In this document: piece after piece, positions 44,103 through 53,294 of the stretch
How the letters are laid out: each line of letters starts with the position of its first letter
Position numbering within the stretch: position 1 is the first letter of the stretch
Assembly (NCBI RefSeq): GCF_005774685.2
Contig: NZ_VBRA02000004.1
Location: 1 to 64,000 of the forward strand
From: Texas Phoenix palm phytoplasma
GTDB taxonomy: Bacteria; Bacillota_I; Bacilli_A; Acholeplasmatales; Acholeplasmataceae
Direction: 5' to 3'
DNA: 64,000 bases
Program-made: the position numbers and the translations under genes
Notes under the pieces: generated by a model
Seen by the model: only the letters and a program-made list of their open reading frames with translations
Told to the model about the DNA's origin: nothing
Databases searched by the model: none

Positions 44103-44882
44103 ATGAAAAAGATTTTTATAGCTGGAAATTGGAAAATGTATAAATGTAAAGATGAAGCTTTAGAATTTATTTTTAAAATAAATAATAAAGTGCCTGATAA
44201 AAATAAAGTAGAAAGTGTTATTTTTCCCCAAAATACTTTGTTAGATTCTTTGGTTCAAATAGAAGGAAAAAATTTAAGAATAGGCGCACAAAATATTTTT
44301 TATAAAGATGAAGGTCCTTATACAGGAGAAATTTCTCCTAAAAATATATTTTCTTTAGGCGTCAAATATGTTTTATTAGGGCATTATGAAAGACGTAAAT
44401 TATTTAATGAAACAGATGAGATGATTAATTTAAAACTTTTATCTGTTATACCATACAACATATATCCTGTTATTTGTATAGGAGAAAATTTAAAAATTAA
44501 AGAGAAAAATGAAACCGAATTGTTTTTAAATAATCAGTTAGAAATTATTTTAAAAAATATTGACATTGTTTTTTTGGAAAAAATTATTTTTGCTTATGAG
44601 CCTGTTTGGTCTATTGGCACAGGTAATATTTTATCTTGTGAAAAAGCAAACAAAATTATTAAAAAAATTCGTGATAAAATATCTTTATTATTTAACGAAA
44701 AAGTAGCTCAAAAAGTTAGAATTATTTATGGAGGTTCTATTGACATTGCAAATGTTTCGTCTTTTTTGAAACAAAAAGAAATTGATGGTATTTTATCAGG
44801 AAAAAGTTCTTTACAAGTAGAGGAATTTTTATTTTTTACAGAATTGGCTGAAAAAATATTTGATAAAAAAAATATTTTTTAA
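44103..44882 (+). CDS. tpiA: Triosephosphate isomerase
   Basis: TIM-barrel enzyme of glycolysis. FIAGNWKMYK (Asn, Lys), LGHYERRKLF (electrophile His), YEPVWSIGTG (catalytic Glu) and IIYGGSI are present. The usual LGHSERR reads LGHYERR. 259 residues is slightly long. AGGTGAG lies before the ATG. Confidence 0.95.
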   Translation: MKKIFIAGNWKMYKCKDEALEFIFKINNKVPDKNKVESVIFPQNTLLDSLVQIEGKNLRIGAQNIFYKDEGPYTGEISPKNIFSLGVKYVLLGHYERRKLFNETDEMINLKLLSVIPYNIYPVICIGENLKIKEKNETELFLNNQLEIILKNIDIVFLEKIIFAYEPVWSIGTGNILSCEKANKIIKKIRDKISLLFNEKVAQKVRIIYGGSIDIANVSSFLKQKEIDGILSGKSSLQVEEFLFFTELAEKIFDKKNIF

Positions 44883-44937
44883 TTTTGATTCAATTTTTAT
44901 TTAAATTTTTTTATAAAGAGAGATTAAAAATTCATTT

Positions 44938-47187
44938 ATGAATAAACAAGAATGGTTAAATAATTTAAATGAAGAACAATTTAAATCTGTTACTGTGAAA
45001 AACAAATCAGTTTATGTTATTGCTGGACCAGGTACTGGAAAAACTAGAACTTTAATCAGTAGAATAGCTTATTTAATTGAAAGCGAAAAAACAAAAATTA
45101 AAGGAATTTTGGTTATTGCTTTTACTAATAATGCAGTTCAAGAAGTTAAAGAACGTTTAGAAAAAATTTTACATATTGATGATTTTTCTATTTTAACTAT
45201 TACTACTTTTCATTCTTTATGTAATAAAATTTTAAGAAAATATATTGTTAATTTAGGATTACAATTTACTTCTTATTTTTCTATTATTGATGAAAAAGAT
45301 AGGAAAAAGATTATTAGGAACATTTTATCTCAATTATGTTTAGATAAAAATATATATAATATTTCTAATGTCGGAAAATATATTTCTTATATTAAAAATA
45401 AAGTAATTAAAAAAGAAATTTTAGAATCTTATTCTGGTTTGGATAAAAAAAGAATAAATAATTATGACACTGAATCAAGTTTCTTTTCTAAAGAAATTGA
45501 AATTATTTATATTTCATATAATAATTATTTAATGAAAAATAATATGTTAGATTTTGATGATTTAATTATTTATACTTATAAATTATTAACAACAAATTAT
45601 AATATAGCTTTACTTTATCAAAATCAATTTAGTTATGTTTTGGTTGATGAATTCCAAGATATTGATCTTATTCAATATCAAATTATGAAAATTTTATCAA
45701 AAAATAGTTATTTTTTCACAGTAGGCGATTTAAATCAAAATATATATAGTTTTAGAGGTGCTGATCGTTTATGTAGTTATTTGTTATTGAAAGATTTTAA
45801 ATTTTCTAAGATGAATTTAAAGAAAAATTATCGTTCTACTGAAAATATTTTAAACAAAGCTAATCTTTTGATTCAAAATAATTATATTAATTTATTGGAT
45901 GATTATTTTAAGAATTTTTTGATAAGTGTTTCTGGTTCAGGAGAAGAAGTTGTTTATCAAAATTTTTTTAATTCACAACAAGAATCAGAATTTATTGTTA
46001 AAAAAATTAAAGAATTAGTTTATTTTCGAAAATATAAATTTAAAGATATTGCTATTTTATATAGAATGAATGAGTTGAGTCAAGAAATTGAGAATAGTTT
46101 TATAAATTCTAAAATTCCTTATTTTGTAAATGGATATGTTTCTTTATATCAAAAAAAAGAAATTAAAGATTTTATTGCTTATCTTAAGTTTATTATTTCG
46201 CCTGAACAAAATTTCTTTTTAAAAAGAATTATAAATGTTCCTTCCCGCAATATAGGAACTAAAACTATTGATATTTTAGAAAAAATATCTTCTGAAAAAA
46301 ATATTTCTTTATTTGAAGTTATTAAAAATATTTCTAATTTTAATTTGAGTAAAGTTGTTGAAAAGAAAATTGATAAATTTAAAAAAATTTTTTTTAACTT
46401 ATTAAGTCTTATTAATGATAAAAAAACCAATTTATCTAATTTAATTTTTTCAATAGATGAAATTATTGGTTATTCAATAATGTTAGATGAAAAAGAAACT
46501 CAAGATAATAATTTAGAAAAAAAAAATAATCTTAAAAGATTACAATTTATTTTTGCTAAATATGATTCTGAAATGAAAGGTAATTTTTTGGATAAATTAA
46601 TTTCTTTGTTAGATCAAATTGTTTTATTTAGTGATAATGATATTTCTTTTAATAAAAATGATCAAGTTATTTTATCTTCTATTCATAAATCCAAAGGTTT
46701 AGAATTTAAAGTTGTTTTTGTTATTGGATGGGAAGAAAATATTTTTTTAAATATTTCTAATTTAGAAAATTTTGGAAATGATTTTTTTGTAAATAATAGT
46801 AATGAAGAATGTAAAGAAAAAAATATTCAAGAAGAAAGACGCCTAGCTTATGTAGCTATAACTAGAGCTAAAGAACTTTTATATATCAGTAGTTCTAATT
46901 ATAGATTTATCTTTGGAAAAAAAATTTTTTCTAAACCTATTTCTTTTATTCAAGAAATGAAATTAATTGACTCTAATAAAAAAACAAAAAATAATTTTCT
47001 TTTTTATAAAAATAGAAATTATAAAAAATACTCATTATATAATATTGGTGAAAAAGTTCAACATGATTTTTTTGGTTTAGGAACTATTATTTCTCTTAAT
47101 AATGAAATAGCTACTATATTATTTTCTAAACCTTATGGTATGAAACAAATTTTAATTAATCATTTTTCTTTGAAAAAAATTGATTAG
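44938..47187 (+). CDS. pcrA: UvrD/PcrA-type DNA helicase
   Basis: Superfamily 1A helicase. Motif I AGPGTGKTRTLISR, motif Ia AFTNNAVQEVKER, motif II VDEFQDIDLIQ, motif III GDLNQNIYSFRGA, motif IV NYRST, motif V SSIHKSKGLEFKVVFV, motif VI EERRLAYVAITRAKE. A Tudor-like C-terminus follows (GEKVQHDFFGLGTI). 749 residues. It acts in repair and in removing RecA. Convergent rpsO ends six bases away. Confidence 0.93.
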   Translation: MNKQEWLNNLNEEQFKSVTVKNKSVYVIAGPGTGKTRTLISRIAYLIESEKTKIKGILVIAFTNNAVQEVKERLEKILHIDDFSILTITTFHSLCNKILRKYIVNLGLQFTSYFSIIDEKDRKKIIRNILSQLCLDKNIYNISNVGKYISYIKNKVIKKEILESYSGLDKKRINNYDTESSFFSKEIEIIYISYNNYLMKNNMLDFDDLIIYTYKLLTTNYNIALLYQNQFSYVLVDEFQDIDLIQYQIMKILSKNSYFFTVGDLNQNIYSFRGADRLCSYLLLKDFKFSKMNLKKNYRSTENILNKANLLIQNNYINLLDDYFKNFLISVSGSGEEVVYQNFFNSQQESEFIVKKIKELVYFRKYKFKDIAILYRMNELSQEIENSFINSKIPYFVNGYVSLYQKKEIKDFIAYLKFIISPEQNFFLKRIINVPSRNIGTKTIDILEKISSEKNISLFEVIKNISNFNLSKVVEKKIDKFKKIFFNLLSLINDKKTNLSNLIFSIDEIIGYSIMLDEKETQDNNLEKKNNLKRLQFIFAKYDSEMKGNFLDKLISLLDQIVLFSDNDISFNKNDQVILSSIHKSKGLEFKVVFVIGWEENIFLNISNLENFGNDFFVNNSNEECKEKNIQEERRLAYVAITRAKELLYISSSNYRFIFGKKIFSKPISFIQEMKLIDSNKKTKNNFLFYKNRNYKKYSLYNIGEKVQHDFFGLGTIISLNNEIATILFSKPYGMKQILINHFSLKKID

Positions 47188-47192
47188 TTTAT

Positions 47193-47429
47193 TTAATTTA
47201 TTTTTTTATTTTTTTTATTATTATAATTAATTAAAGTTTTTTTCTTTTGATTTTTAGTTAGCAACCCTCTTTTTGAATGAAAATCAGAAGGATGTTTTTT
47301 TAAGTGTTTATTTAAAATATCCATTTCTTTGCATAATAATGCAATTTGAAATTCAGTACAACCTGTATTTTTTTCATTTATTTTATGTTTTTTAAAAATT
47401 TCTTTTTTTTGATTTTTATTTAAAGCCAT
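47193..47429 (-). CDS. rpsO: 30S ribosomal protein S15, short C-terminus
   Basis: KNTGCTEFQIALLCKEMDILNKHLKKHPSDFHSKRGLL is the S15 core that binds the 16S three-way junction. S15 is usually 88-89 residues and continues with R-R-R-L-L-x-Y-L-K and a final Y..LI..LGLR segment. Here the chain reads KNQKKKTLINYNNKKNKKIN and stops at 78, so the last helix is missing and the preceding one is degraded to Lys/Asn. It may still bind rRNA through the core. The stop is close to the convergent helicase gene. Confidence 0.88.
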   Translation of the reverse strand: MALNKNQKKEIFKKHKINEKNTGCTEFQIALLCKEMDILNKHLKKHPSDFHSKRGLLTKNQKKKTLINYNNKKNKKIN

Positions 47430-47525
47430 ATTTTACGCTCTTTCTTTTATTTTTTAAATTAATTTTGTTATGAAAAAATAAATTTTTTTATAATATTAAA
47501 ATATTTTTTATTTTAAATATTTAAA

Positions 47526-47864
47526 TTAAATTTTGAAAAAATTTTCAATATTTAAAATAAAAACAGTTGCTCCGCCAACAATAATTTTTGTTTGTGTGTC
47601 GAAATGATCTCCAAATTTATTTAAAATATTGTTATTAATTAATTGTGTTTTGGTTTGAGAATATTTTTTAATTATATTTAAAACTTGTTCTACTTTATCT
47701 TCATTTAAACCTATTATAAAAGTAGCGTTTTTTTCACTTAAAAAACCTCCCTTAGTTGCTAATCTTGTATTAGACAAATTTTCTTTATTTAAATTTGTTT
47801 GAACTTTATTGGCGTCTGAACTAGAAATAATTGCTATAATTAATTTCATTTTATCTTTATTCAT
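47526..47864 (-). CDS. darA: Cyclic di-AMP receptor, PII-like (DarA/PstA/YaaQ)
   Basis: MKLIIAIISSSDANKV, then LATKGGFLSEKNATFIIGL, then IIVGGATVFILNIENF at the end are the YaaQ/DarA signature. It is a trimeric PII-like protein that binds c-di-AMP. The 112 residues could begin at Met1 (47864) or at Met6 (47849), the usual family start. No ribosome-binding sequence precedes either. A TATAAT lies only seven bases before the first ATG, which suggests a leaderless mRNA. The c-di-AMP hydrolase is at 14188. Confidence 0.88.
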   Translation of the reverse strand: MNKDKMKLIIAIISSSDANKVQTNLNKENLSNTRLATKGGFLSEKNATFIIGLNEDKVEQVLNIIKKYSQTKTQLINNNILNKFGDHFDTQTKIIVGGATVFILNIENFFKI

Positions 47865-47940
47865 AACTATATTATATAATATTTTAATGACAATTATTAG
47901 ATAATTAAATTTTTATCGATATAAATAATTTTTATTAAAA

Positions 47941-47976
47941 AAAAAGATATCTTTTTAATTAAAAAGATATCTTTTT
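47941..47976. repeat. Perfect 36-bp palindrome
   Basis: Two copies of the 16-base palindrome AAAAAGATATCTTTTT joined by AATT, so the whole is self-complementary. On the - strand it is followed by T-rich sequence and lies 128 bases beyond the stop of the surface-protein gene, so it may be that gene's terminator. Confidence 0.7.
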
Positions 47977-48103
47977 GGAAAAAAATTTTATATTTTTTGA
48001 AGAATAAATAAAATCTCATTTATTATTTATAATAATTTTTCTAATTATTATTATTTTTTATTATTATTTAGAGTTTTTTATTATAAAATTTTCATTTATT
48101 TTT

Positions 48104-49027
48104 TTATTTATTGCTTTCAGTAGTTTTTGATTCTTCTTTAGCATTATTATTTACGCTATTGTTGTTAGAAGTTGATGTATTTGCTGTTGATGGTTTATTA
48201 CTTTCAGCAGTTTTTGGTTTTTCATCAGCTTTTGGTTTTTCATCAGCTTTTGGTTTTTCATCAGCTTTTGGTTTTTCATCAGCTTTTGGTTTTTCTGTGT
48301 TTGTAGTAGTATTAGTAGTATTAGTAGTAGCAGTATTATTTACGCTATTGTTATTAGAAGTTGTTGTATTTGCTGTTGTTGTATTTGCTGTTGTTGTATT
48401 ATTACTTTCAGCAGTTTTTGGTTTTTCATCAGCTTTTGATTGTTCTGTATTACTATTGTTTACACTATTGTTGTTAGATGTTGATGTATTCGCTGTTGAT
48501 GGTTTATTACTTTCATCAGCTTTTGGTTTTTCATCAGCTTTTGATTGTTCTTTATTACTATTATTTATATTTTTTGATTCTTCATTATTATCATTGGATG
48601 TTGATGGTTTGTTATTTGAATTTTCTTTTTCTTCTTTTTTTTCTTTATTTGATTTTCCGGAAAATAATTTTTTTAATGTTTTTTTAATACCCTTAGATTT
48701 TTTTACTTTTTTATCATTTGATGTAGAATTTTCTGCATCTTCGACTTCTTCTTCTTCTTCTTCTTCGATTTCTTCTTCTTCATTGTCGATTTCATCATTT
48801 TTTATATCTGATTTTTGTTCTGATATTTGTTGTTCTACATTTTCTTTTATATCCGATTTTTGTTGTTCTATATTTTCTTTTATAGAAACATTTGAATGAT
48901 TTTTGTTTTTAAAGTAGAAAAAACAAACTAATGAAGTTAATAAGACAAAAAATAAAAATATAGTAATAAAAAATTTATATTTTTTAATTTTATTGTAATT
49001 TTTCTGATCCTCTTGAATAATATTCAA
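48104..49027 (-). CDS. Anchored low-complexity repeat protein, probably surface-exposed (307 aa)
   Basis: A short basic N-terminus (KKYK) precedes one membrane segment (about residues 20-40), predicting the rest outside the cell. The ectodomain is entirely low complexity: SDIKENVEQQ-type repeats, an acidic run (EEEEIEEEEEEE), a basic patch (KKVKKSKGIKKTLKKLF), then Ser/Thr/Asn-rich blocks (TANTSTSNNNSVNN, three versions) and tandem KPKADE units (at least four in exact tandem near the C-terminal third). DNA repeats of 15 bp invite slippage and so length variation between strains. It is unlike its neighbours in Ala/Pro/Thr content. The family is not recognised. Its location next to the metal importer may be accidental. 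Confidence 0.75.
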   Translation of the reverse strand: MNIIQEDQKNYNKIKKYKFFITIFLFFVLLTSLVCFFYFKNKNHSNVSIKENIEQQKSDIKENVEQQISEQKSDIKNDEIDNEEEEIEEEEEEEVEDAENSTSNDKKVKKSKGIKKTLKKLFSGKSNKEKKEEKENSNNKPSTSNDNNEESKNINNSNKEQSKADEKPKADESNKPSTANTSTSNNNSVNNSNTEQSKADEKPKTAESNNTTTANTTTANTTTSNNNSVNNTATTNTTNTTTNTEKPKADEKPKADEKPKADEKPKADEKPKTAESNKPSTANTSTSNNNSVNNNAKEESKTTESNK

Positions 49028-49230
49028 CCTCTTTTTTATTTTATTTTTTTATTTTTTATTTCAATTTTTATTTTTATTTTTATTATTTAATAATTTATTA
49101 ATAAATTAATATCTAATTAATTTATTTCATTTTTTTAATTTAGTGATTATTGTTCAAAATCAATCACCACACTAATTATATTTAATTTGTTTATAATTTC
49201 AACTAAAAATTATTTTTTATTTTTTTAATA

Positions 49231-50325
49231 TCAAATTAAACCGAAATCTTTATTTTTTTTATATAGGAATTTTTTTCCTAAATTAGTTAACATTAACTCT
49301 TTATTTTTGTTTTTTATAAGATTTTCTTTTTGTGCTTTTTTAATACATTTTTTAAAACAAGAATAAGACCAATTTAAATCATATTTTATTTCTTGAATAA
49401 TATTTTTTTTATTTTTTGCATTATTATTTTCTATATGCATTAATAAAGTAATAATCATAAAATTCTTTTTTTGTATGTTTTGTTGGATGAATTTAGCTAT
49501 AATTCCTCTTTTAGGTTCTAAAAAAAGAACTAATAAAAAAAGTATTAAAATTATTACCGAAATTAAACCTGAAACTGGTAAATCCCAGATTATTCCTAAA
49601 AAATAACCTAAACTAGAGCTTACAAATGAAATCCATAATGATAAACACCAACAATTAAATAAATTTTTAGTTAATAAAATAGATATTGCTGCAGGGCCTA
49701 TCATGCAAATTATAGTCATTACAGAACCTACCAAATCAAAAGCAATAACCGTTGTTATGGAAGATAAAGTCATTAATATGTAATTAATTATACATGAAGA
49801 AAAACCTAAAATATTTGTTAGAGAAGGGTCAAAAATAAAAATTTTTAATTCTTTGTAAAAAATAATAACAAATATAATATTTGTTATTAATATTGGAATT
49901 ATTTTATATAATTGTCTTATATGTGTTAATTCTATATTTCCTAAAAAAACTGCATCAGTATCTATATGAACATCTCTTGTCCATAAACTTATAATAATTA
50001 TTGCAATAGAAAAGAAAAATGTAAAAGTTATTCCTATAGCAGAATCTTTAGAAATTTTAGTGTTTTTAAAGATTAAATCTACTAAATAAACAGTCAATAC
50101 TCCTACAGAAGCAGCTCCTATAATTAAAAAAGGAGAATTTAAATCTTGAAAAATTAAAAAAGCTAGAACTATTCCTAATAAAACACTGTGACTTATTGCA
50201 TCTATTACCATAGAAACTTTTTTTAATACTAAAAAAACTCCTAAACTAGATAAAGCCAAAGAACAAAAAATTAAAACTAAAAAAACATCTATTTCAAAAT
50301 TATCAATAATTTTGTTTAAAAACAT
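49231..50325 (-). CDS. znuB: Zn/Mn ABC importer permease with winged-helix-like tail
   Basis: ABC-3 family permease with about eight membrane segments (residues 15-275), including DAISHSVLLGIVLAFL and GPAAISILLTKNLF. After FLEPKRGIIAKFIQQ comes a cytosolic tail (about 285-364) whose pattern (IIQEIKYDLNWSYSCFKKCIKKAQKENLI, then LMLTNLGKKFLYKKN) looks like a DtxR-type winged helix. Some metal permeases carry such fusions (chlamydial YtgCR). It pairs with the second permease, whose stop overlaps its start by one base. Confidence 0.88.
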   Translation of the reverse strand: MFLNKIIDNFEIDVFLVLIFCSLALSSLGVFLVLKKVSMVIDAISHSVLLGIVLAFLIFQDLNSPFLIIGAASVGVLTVYLVDLIFKNTKISKDSAIGITFTFFFSIAIIIISLWTRDVHIDTDAVFLGNIELTHIRQLYKIIPILITNIIFVIIFYKELKIFIFDPSLTNILGFSSCIINYILMTLSSITTVIAFDLVGSVMTIICMIGPAAISILLTKNLFNCWCLSLWISFVSSSLGYFLGIIWDLPVSGLISVIILILFLLVLFLEPKRGIIAKFIQQNIQKKNFMIITLLMHIENNNAKNKKNIIQEIKYDLNWSYSCFKKCIKKAQKENLIKNKNKELMLTNLGKKFLYKKNKDFGLI

Positions 50326-51398
50326 TATTCAACACTTCCATTAATTAAATTTTCTATTAATTTTATTCCTTTTTTATTGATAATAATTTTTTTGTTTTTT
50401 TTATTTAAATATAAATATTTTTTTTCAAATAAAAAAGGCTCTATATCTTTAATATTAGTATTTTCGTTATTATTGTATAAATGTATTAATTGTCTAAATT
50501 TTTTAATTTTATTTTTATATTTTTTATTTTTAAAATATTTTTGTAATATTCCGTATTTATTAGAAAATAAACATGTAATAAGTATAAAAATAGTTGTAAT
50601 TATTATAATTATAGGACCTGTAGGCATATTTTCTATTTTTAGGCTAATTAAAATACCTATAAAACTTGAAAAAAATGTAACACAAGAAGCAATACAAGCA
50701 TTTATGAATAATTTATCGCTTATTTGTCTTGAAATAACTCCAGGCATAATTAAAAAAGCACTTGTTAAAATAATTCCAGTCATTTTTAAACTAATTACAA
50801 TTACTGCTATTAGTAAAGTATTTAAAATCAATGATATTAATACAATATTAAAGCCAAGACTTTTTGCAAAAAATTCATCAAAAATAAAAATTTTAATTTC
50901 TTTCCATAGGAAAGTTATTAATATAAAAGTTACAAAGGCTACTATAATTACAGAAAAAACATGTTCTGCTGAGATTAAAGCTGTTTGACCAAGTATAAAT
51001 TTTTCTAAAATAGCTATAGAACTGTCTTGATTTTCTTTTTGTATTAAAGCTAATAAAATATTACCTAATCCAAAAAAAGAAGCTAATATTAATGATAATA
51101 TTGTGTCTGATTTAATTTTAGAATATTTTTTTATTATTTCTATTAAAAATAATGAAATTATTGAAGCTCCAAATGCTCCTATCCAAATAACCCATTCGCT
51201 TGTATTTTGAAAATAAATATAAGATAATGCTATTCCTGGCAAAATTGAATGCGAAAGAGTATCTCCTAGTAAATCTTTTTTTTTTAAAATTATAAATACT
51301 CCTAAAATACCTGATGTAAAACCTAATAAAGAAGTTCCTAAAAATATTTTTAAAACCGTATAGTTTGTAAAATAATTTATAATTAAACTTAAATTCAT
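50325..51398 (-). CDS. znuB: Zn/Mn ABC importer permease, second subunit
   Basis: ABC-3 family permease of about 357 residues with about eight to nine membrane segments, LLGDTLSHSILPGIALSY and SAFLIMPGVISRQISDKLF. It also ends in a tail (RQLIHLYNNNE ... LNKKNKKIIINKKGIKLIENLI) shaped like a small winged helix, shorter than in its partner. ATG 51398 is preferred over TTG 51419 because AAAGG lies between them. Two different permeases imply a heterodimeric channel, as in Mn/Zn systems of Bacillus type. Confidence 0.88.
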   Translation of the reverse strand: MNLSLIINYFTNYTVLKIFLGTSLLGFTSGILGVFIILKKKDLLGDTLSHSILPGIALSYIYFQNTSEWVIWIGAFGASIISLFLIEIIKKYSKIKSDTILSLILASFFGLGNILLALIQKENQDSSIAILEKFILGQTALISAEHVFSVIIVAFVTFILITFLWKEIKIFIFDEFFAKSLGFNIVLISLILNTLLIAVIVISLKMTGIILTSAFLIMPGVISRQISDKLFINACIASCVTFFSSFIGILISLKIENMPTGPIIIIITTIFILITCLFSNKYGILQKYFKNKKYKNKIKKFRQLIHLYNNNENTNIKDIEPFLFEKKYLYLNKKNKKIIINKKGIKLIENLINGSVE

Positions 51399-51421
51399 TT
51401 TTTTAATGCCTTTAATCAATT

Positions 51422-52165
51422 TTAATTTTTTATTTTTTTAATAAAAGGATTGTTTTGAAAAGTTTTTTTTATGTTTTCTGTAGTAAAACTTTTCTCAATA
51501 GGACCGCTAGCAATTTTTTTTATATTTAATAAAATCACATGATCAAAGTAATTTTTTACTGTTTCTAAATCATGATGGACTACTAAAATAGTTTTATTTT
51601 GTTTTTGCAAATTTTTTAAAACTGTAATTATTTTTTTTTCTGTTTGAATATCTACTCCTTGAAAAGGTTCATCCATTAAATAAATTTCTCCTTGCTGCGC
51701 TAAAGCTCTTGCTAAAAATATTCTTTGTTGTTGTCCTCCTGATAGTTCTGCAATTTGACGATTTTTTAAATTAACCATTCCTACTTTATCTAAAGATTGC
51801 ATAGCTATTTCATAATCTTTATTTGTTGGTTTTTTAAACCAACCTAAATGACCATACCTTCCCATTAAAACAACATCAAAAACAGTTGTAGGGAAATCCC
51901 AATCTACTGAATTTCTTTGCGGTACATAAGATATTTTTTTACGAAATTGTTTATATTTTTGATTATAAAATAAAATTTCTCCTGAAATTTTAGGTACTAA
52001 TTCTATTAAAGTTTTAATTAAAGTTGATTTTCCAGCTCCGTTAGGACCAATAATTCCTGTTAGAGAGCCTTCGAAAATATTAATATCTATGTCCCATAAT
52101 GCAGGTTTTAAATAATAAGAAACTGTTAAATCTTTAATTTGAATAGATGTTTTTGATTTTTTCAT
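51422..52165 (-). CDS. znuC: Zn/Mn ABC importer ATPase
   Basis: Walker A GPNGAGKSTLIK, Q-loop VPQRNSVDWDFPTTVFDVVLMGRYG (the W-D-F-P-T-x-V segment is typical of Mn/Zn ATPases), signature LSGGQQQRIFLARAL, Walker B EIYLMDEPFQGVD, H-loop VVHHDLETV. 247 residues. Its first four bases overlap the end of the binding-protein gene (ATGA). Confidence 0.94.
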   Translation of the reverse strand: MKKSKTSIQIKDLTVSYYLKPALWDIDINIFEGSLTGIIGPNGAGKSTLIKTLIELVPKISGEILFYNQKYKQFRKKISYVPQRNSVDWDFPTTVFDVVLMGRYGHLGWFKKPTNKDYEIAMQSLDKVGMVNLKNRQIAELSGGQQQRIFLARALAQQGEIYLMDEPFQGVDIQTEKKIITVLKNLQKQNKTILVVHHDLETVKNYFDHVILLNIKKIASGPIEKSFTTENIKKTFQNNPFIKKIKN

Positions 52166-53265
52166 AATAAATTTTCTTTTATTACCTTAATATTATTTAA
52201 AAAAGCTCCTATATAAGTAGAATGTTTGTATTTAAAATTATTTAAAATTTCTATTTTTCTATCCGTTCCTAAAGAATCTGAATATAATTCAACATTATCA
52301 GGTATTTTAATTGGGTTTGAATTTTTTTTTAACTTGTTTACTTCTTCTTTAAGGCTTTTCAGAGAATCTTTTGGTATAGAATTTTCTGTAAAAATAGATT
52401 TTACATTGTTTTCTGATAGTATTTTTGATAATTGAATTATTCTATTTAAGCTAGATTCTGTTTGCGTTGATATACCTTGTATTGATTCTAATCTAAAAGA
52501 ACATAAATTTTCTTCTGAAAATTTTTGCCAATAAGAAAAAGCATCATGAGCTGTAACTACAATAAATTCATTATTTTGTTTTGTTAATTCTTTTTTCAAG
52601 TTTTTCATTTCAGAAATAATTTTTTTTTTTAATTCTTCTAATTGAATATCAAAAATTTTATAATTATTTTCTAATTTTATTATATCTTCTTTTGTATTTA
52701 ATGTTTGTTCTAATCTCGTTTTTAAGTTTTTATTTATATTTCTCCATAAATCTATTTCAAACCATACATGAGGATCATAATGTTCCGAATCATCTTCGCT
52801 TTTTATTAATTTGCTTTTATCTAAAAAATCACCAGCTATCCATAATTGATCTTTTTCTTTTAAAAGATAAAAAGAGTCTATCATTTTTGTTTCTAAATTT
52901 AAACCATTAATAATAATTAAATCAGCTTCTTTAATTTTTTTTCTGTCTGATAGAGTTGTTTTATAATTATGAGGATCTATTCCTGTATTCATCAAACTTT
53001 CACATTTAAAATTATCAATTTTTTTATATTTTAAATTATATTCTTTCGGTACTTCGTTAGAGTCTACAAAACCTAGAAGATGTTGCACAGAATCTTTTAA
53101 AATAGTAGTTGTTGTTAATATTTTTTTTATTTTTAATTGGTTTGGATTAATTTTTTCTTTTTCTTTTAAAAATGATATTAATGGAACTAATAAAATTAAG
53201 AATGTAACTGATATCATTATATATATATACCAGAAATTATAAATTTTTTCTTTTATTTTTAACAT
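52162..53265 (-). CDS. znuA: Zn/Mn-binding protein of the ABC importer (ZnuA/TroA family), membrane-anchored
   Basis: A cluster A-I solute-binding protein. After a membrane segment (YIYIMISVTFLILLVPLISF), metal ligands appear in order: GIDPHNY, YDPHVWFEID, VTAHDAFSYW and SDSLG, that is His-His-His-Asp as in TroA/ZnuA. There is no lipobox Cys, so it is held by an uncleaved signal anchor. The start is doubtful. The frame is open to a TTG at 53379 with no ribosome-binding site, while the best AAGGAGG (53288-53294) lies 23 bases before ATG 53265 and only 8 before an ATA codon. First gene of the importer operon (binding protein, ATPase, two permeases). Confidence 0.9.
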   Translation of the reverse strand: MLKIKEKIYNFWYIYIMISVTFLILLVPLISFLKEKEKINPNQLKIKKILTTTTILKDSVQHLLGFVDSNEVPKEYNLKYKKIDNFKCESLMNTGIDPHNYKTTLSDRKKIKEADLIIINGLNLETKMIDSFYLLKEKDQLWIAGDFLDKSKLIKSEDDSEHYDPHVWFEIDLWRNINKNLKTRLEQTLNTKEDIIKLENNYKIFDIQLEELKKKIISEMKNLKKELTKQNNEFIVVTAHDAFSYWQKFSEENLCSFRLESIQGISTQTESSLNRIIQLSKILSENNVKSIFTENSIPKDSLKSLKEEVNKLKKNSNPIKIPDNVELYSDSLGTDRKIEILNNFKYKHSTYIGAFLNNIKVIKENLL

Positions 53266-53287
53266 AATACAACAATATATAAATTTT

Positions 53288-53294
53288 TCCTCCT
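53288..53294 (-). promoter_or_regulatory. Perfect AAGGAGG with no suitably placed ATG
   Basis: A full anti-Shine-Dalgarno match before znuA. The next start-like codon at normal spacing is ATA (eight bases on); the ATG is 23 bases away. Confidence 0.5.

Noticed and set aside
48111-48899. 262-codon frame on + opposite the repeat protein
   Set aside because: It is the mirror of the Ser/Ala/Lys repeats on the other strand; no start signal, low-complexity Phe/Ser/Val.
50377-50988. 203-codon hydrophobic frame on + inside the metal permease
   Set aside because: Antisense shadow of a permease gene whose motifs are clear on the - strand.
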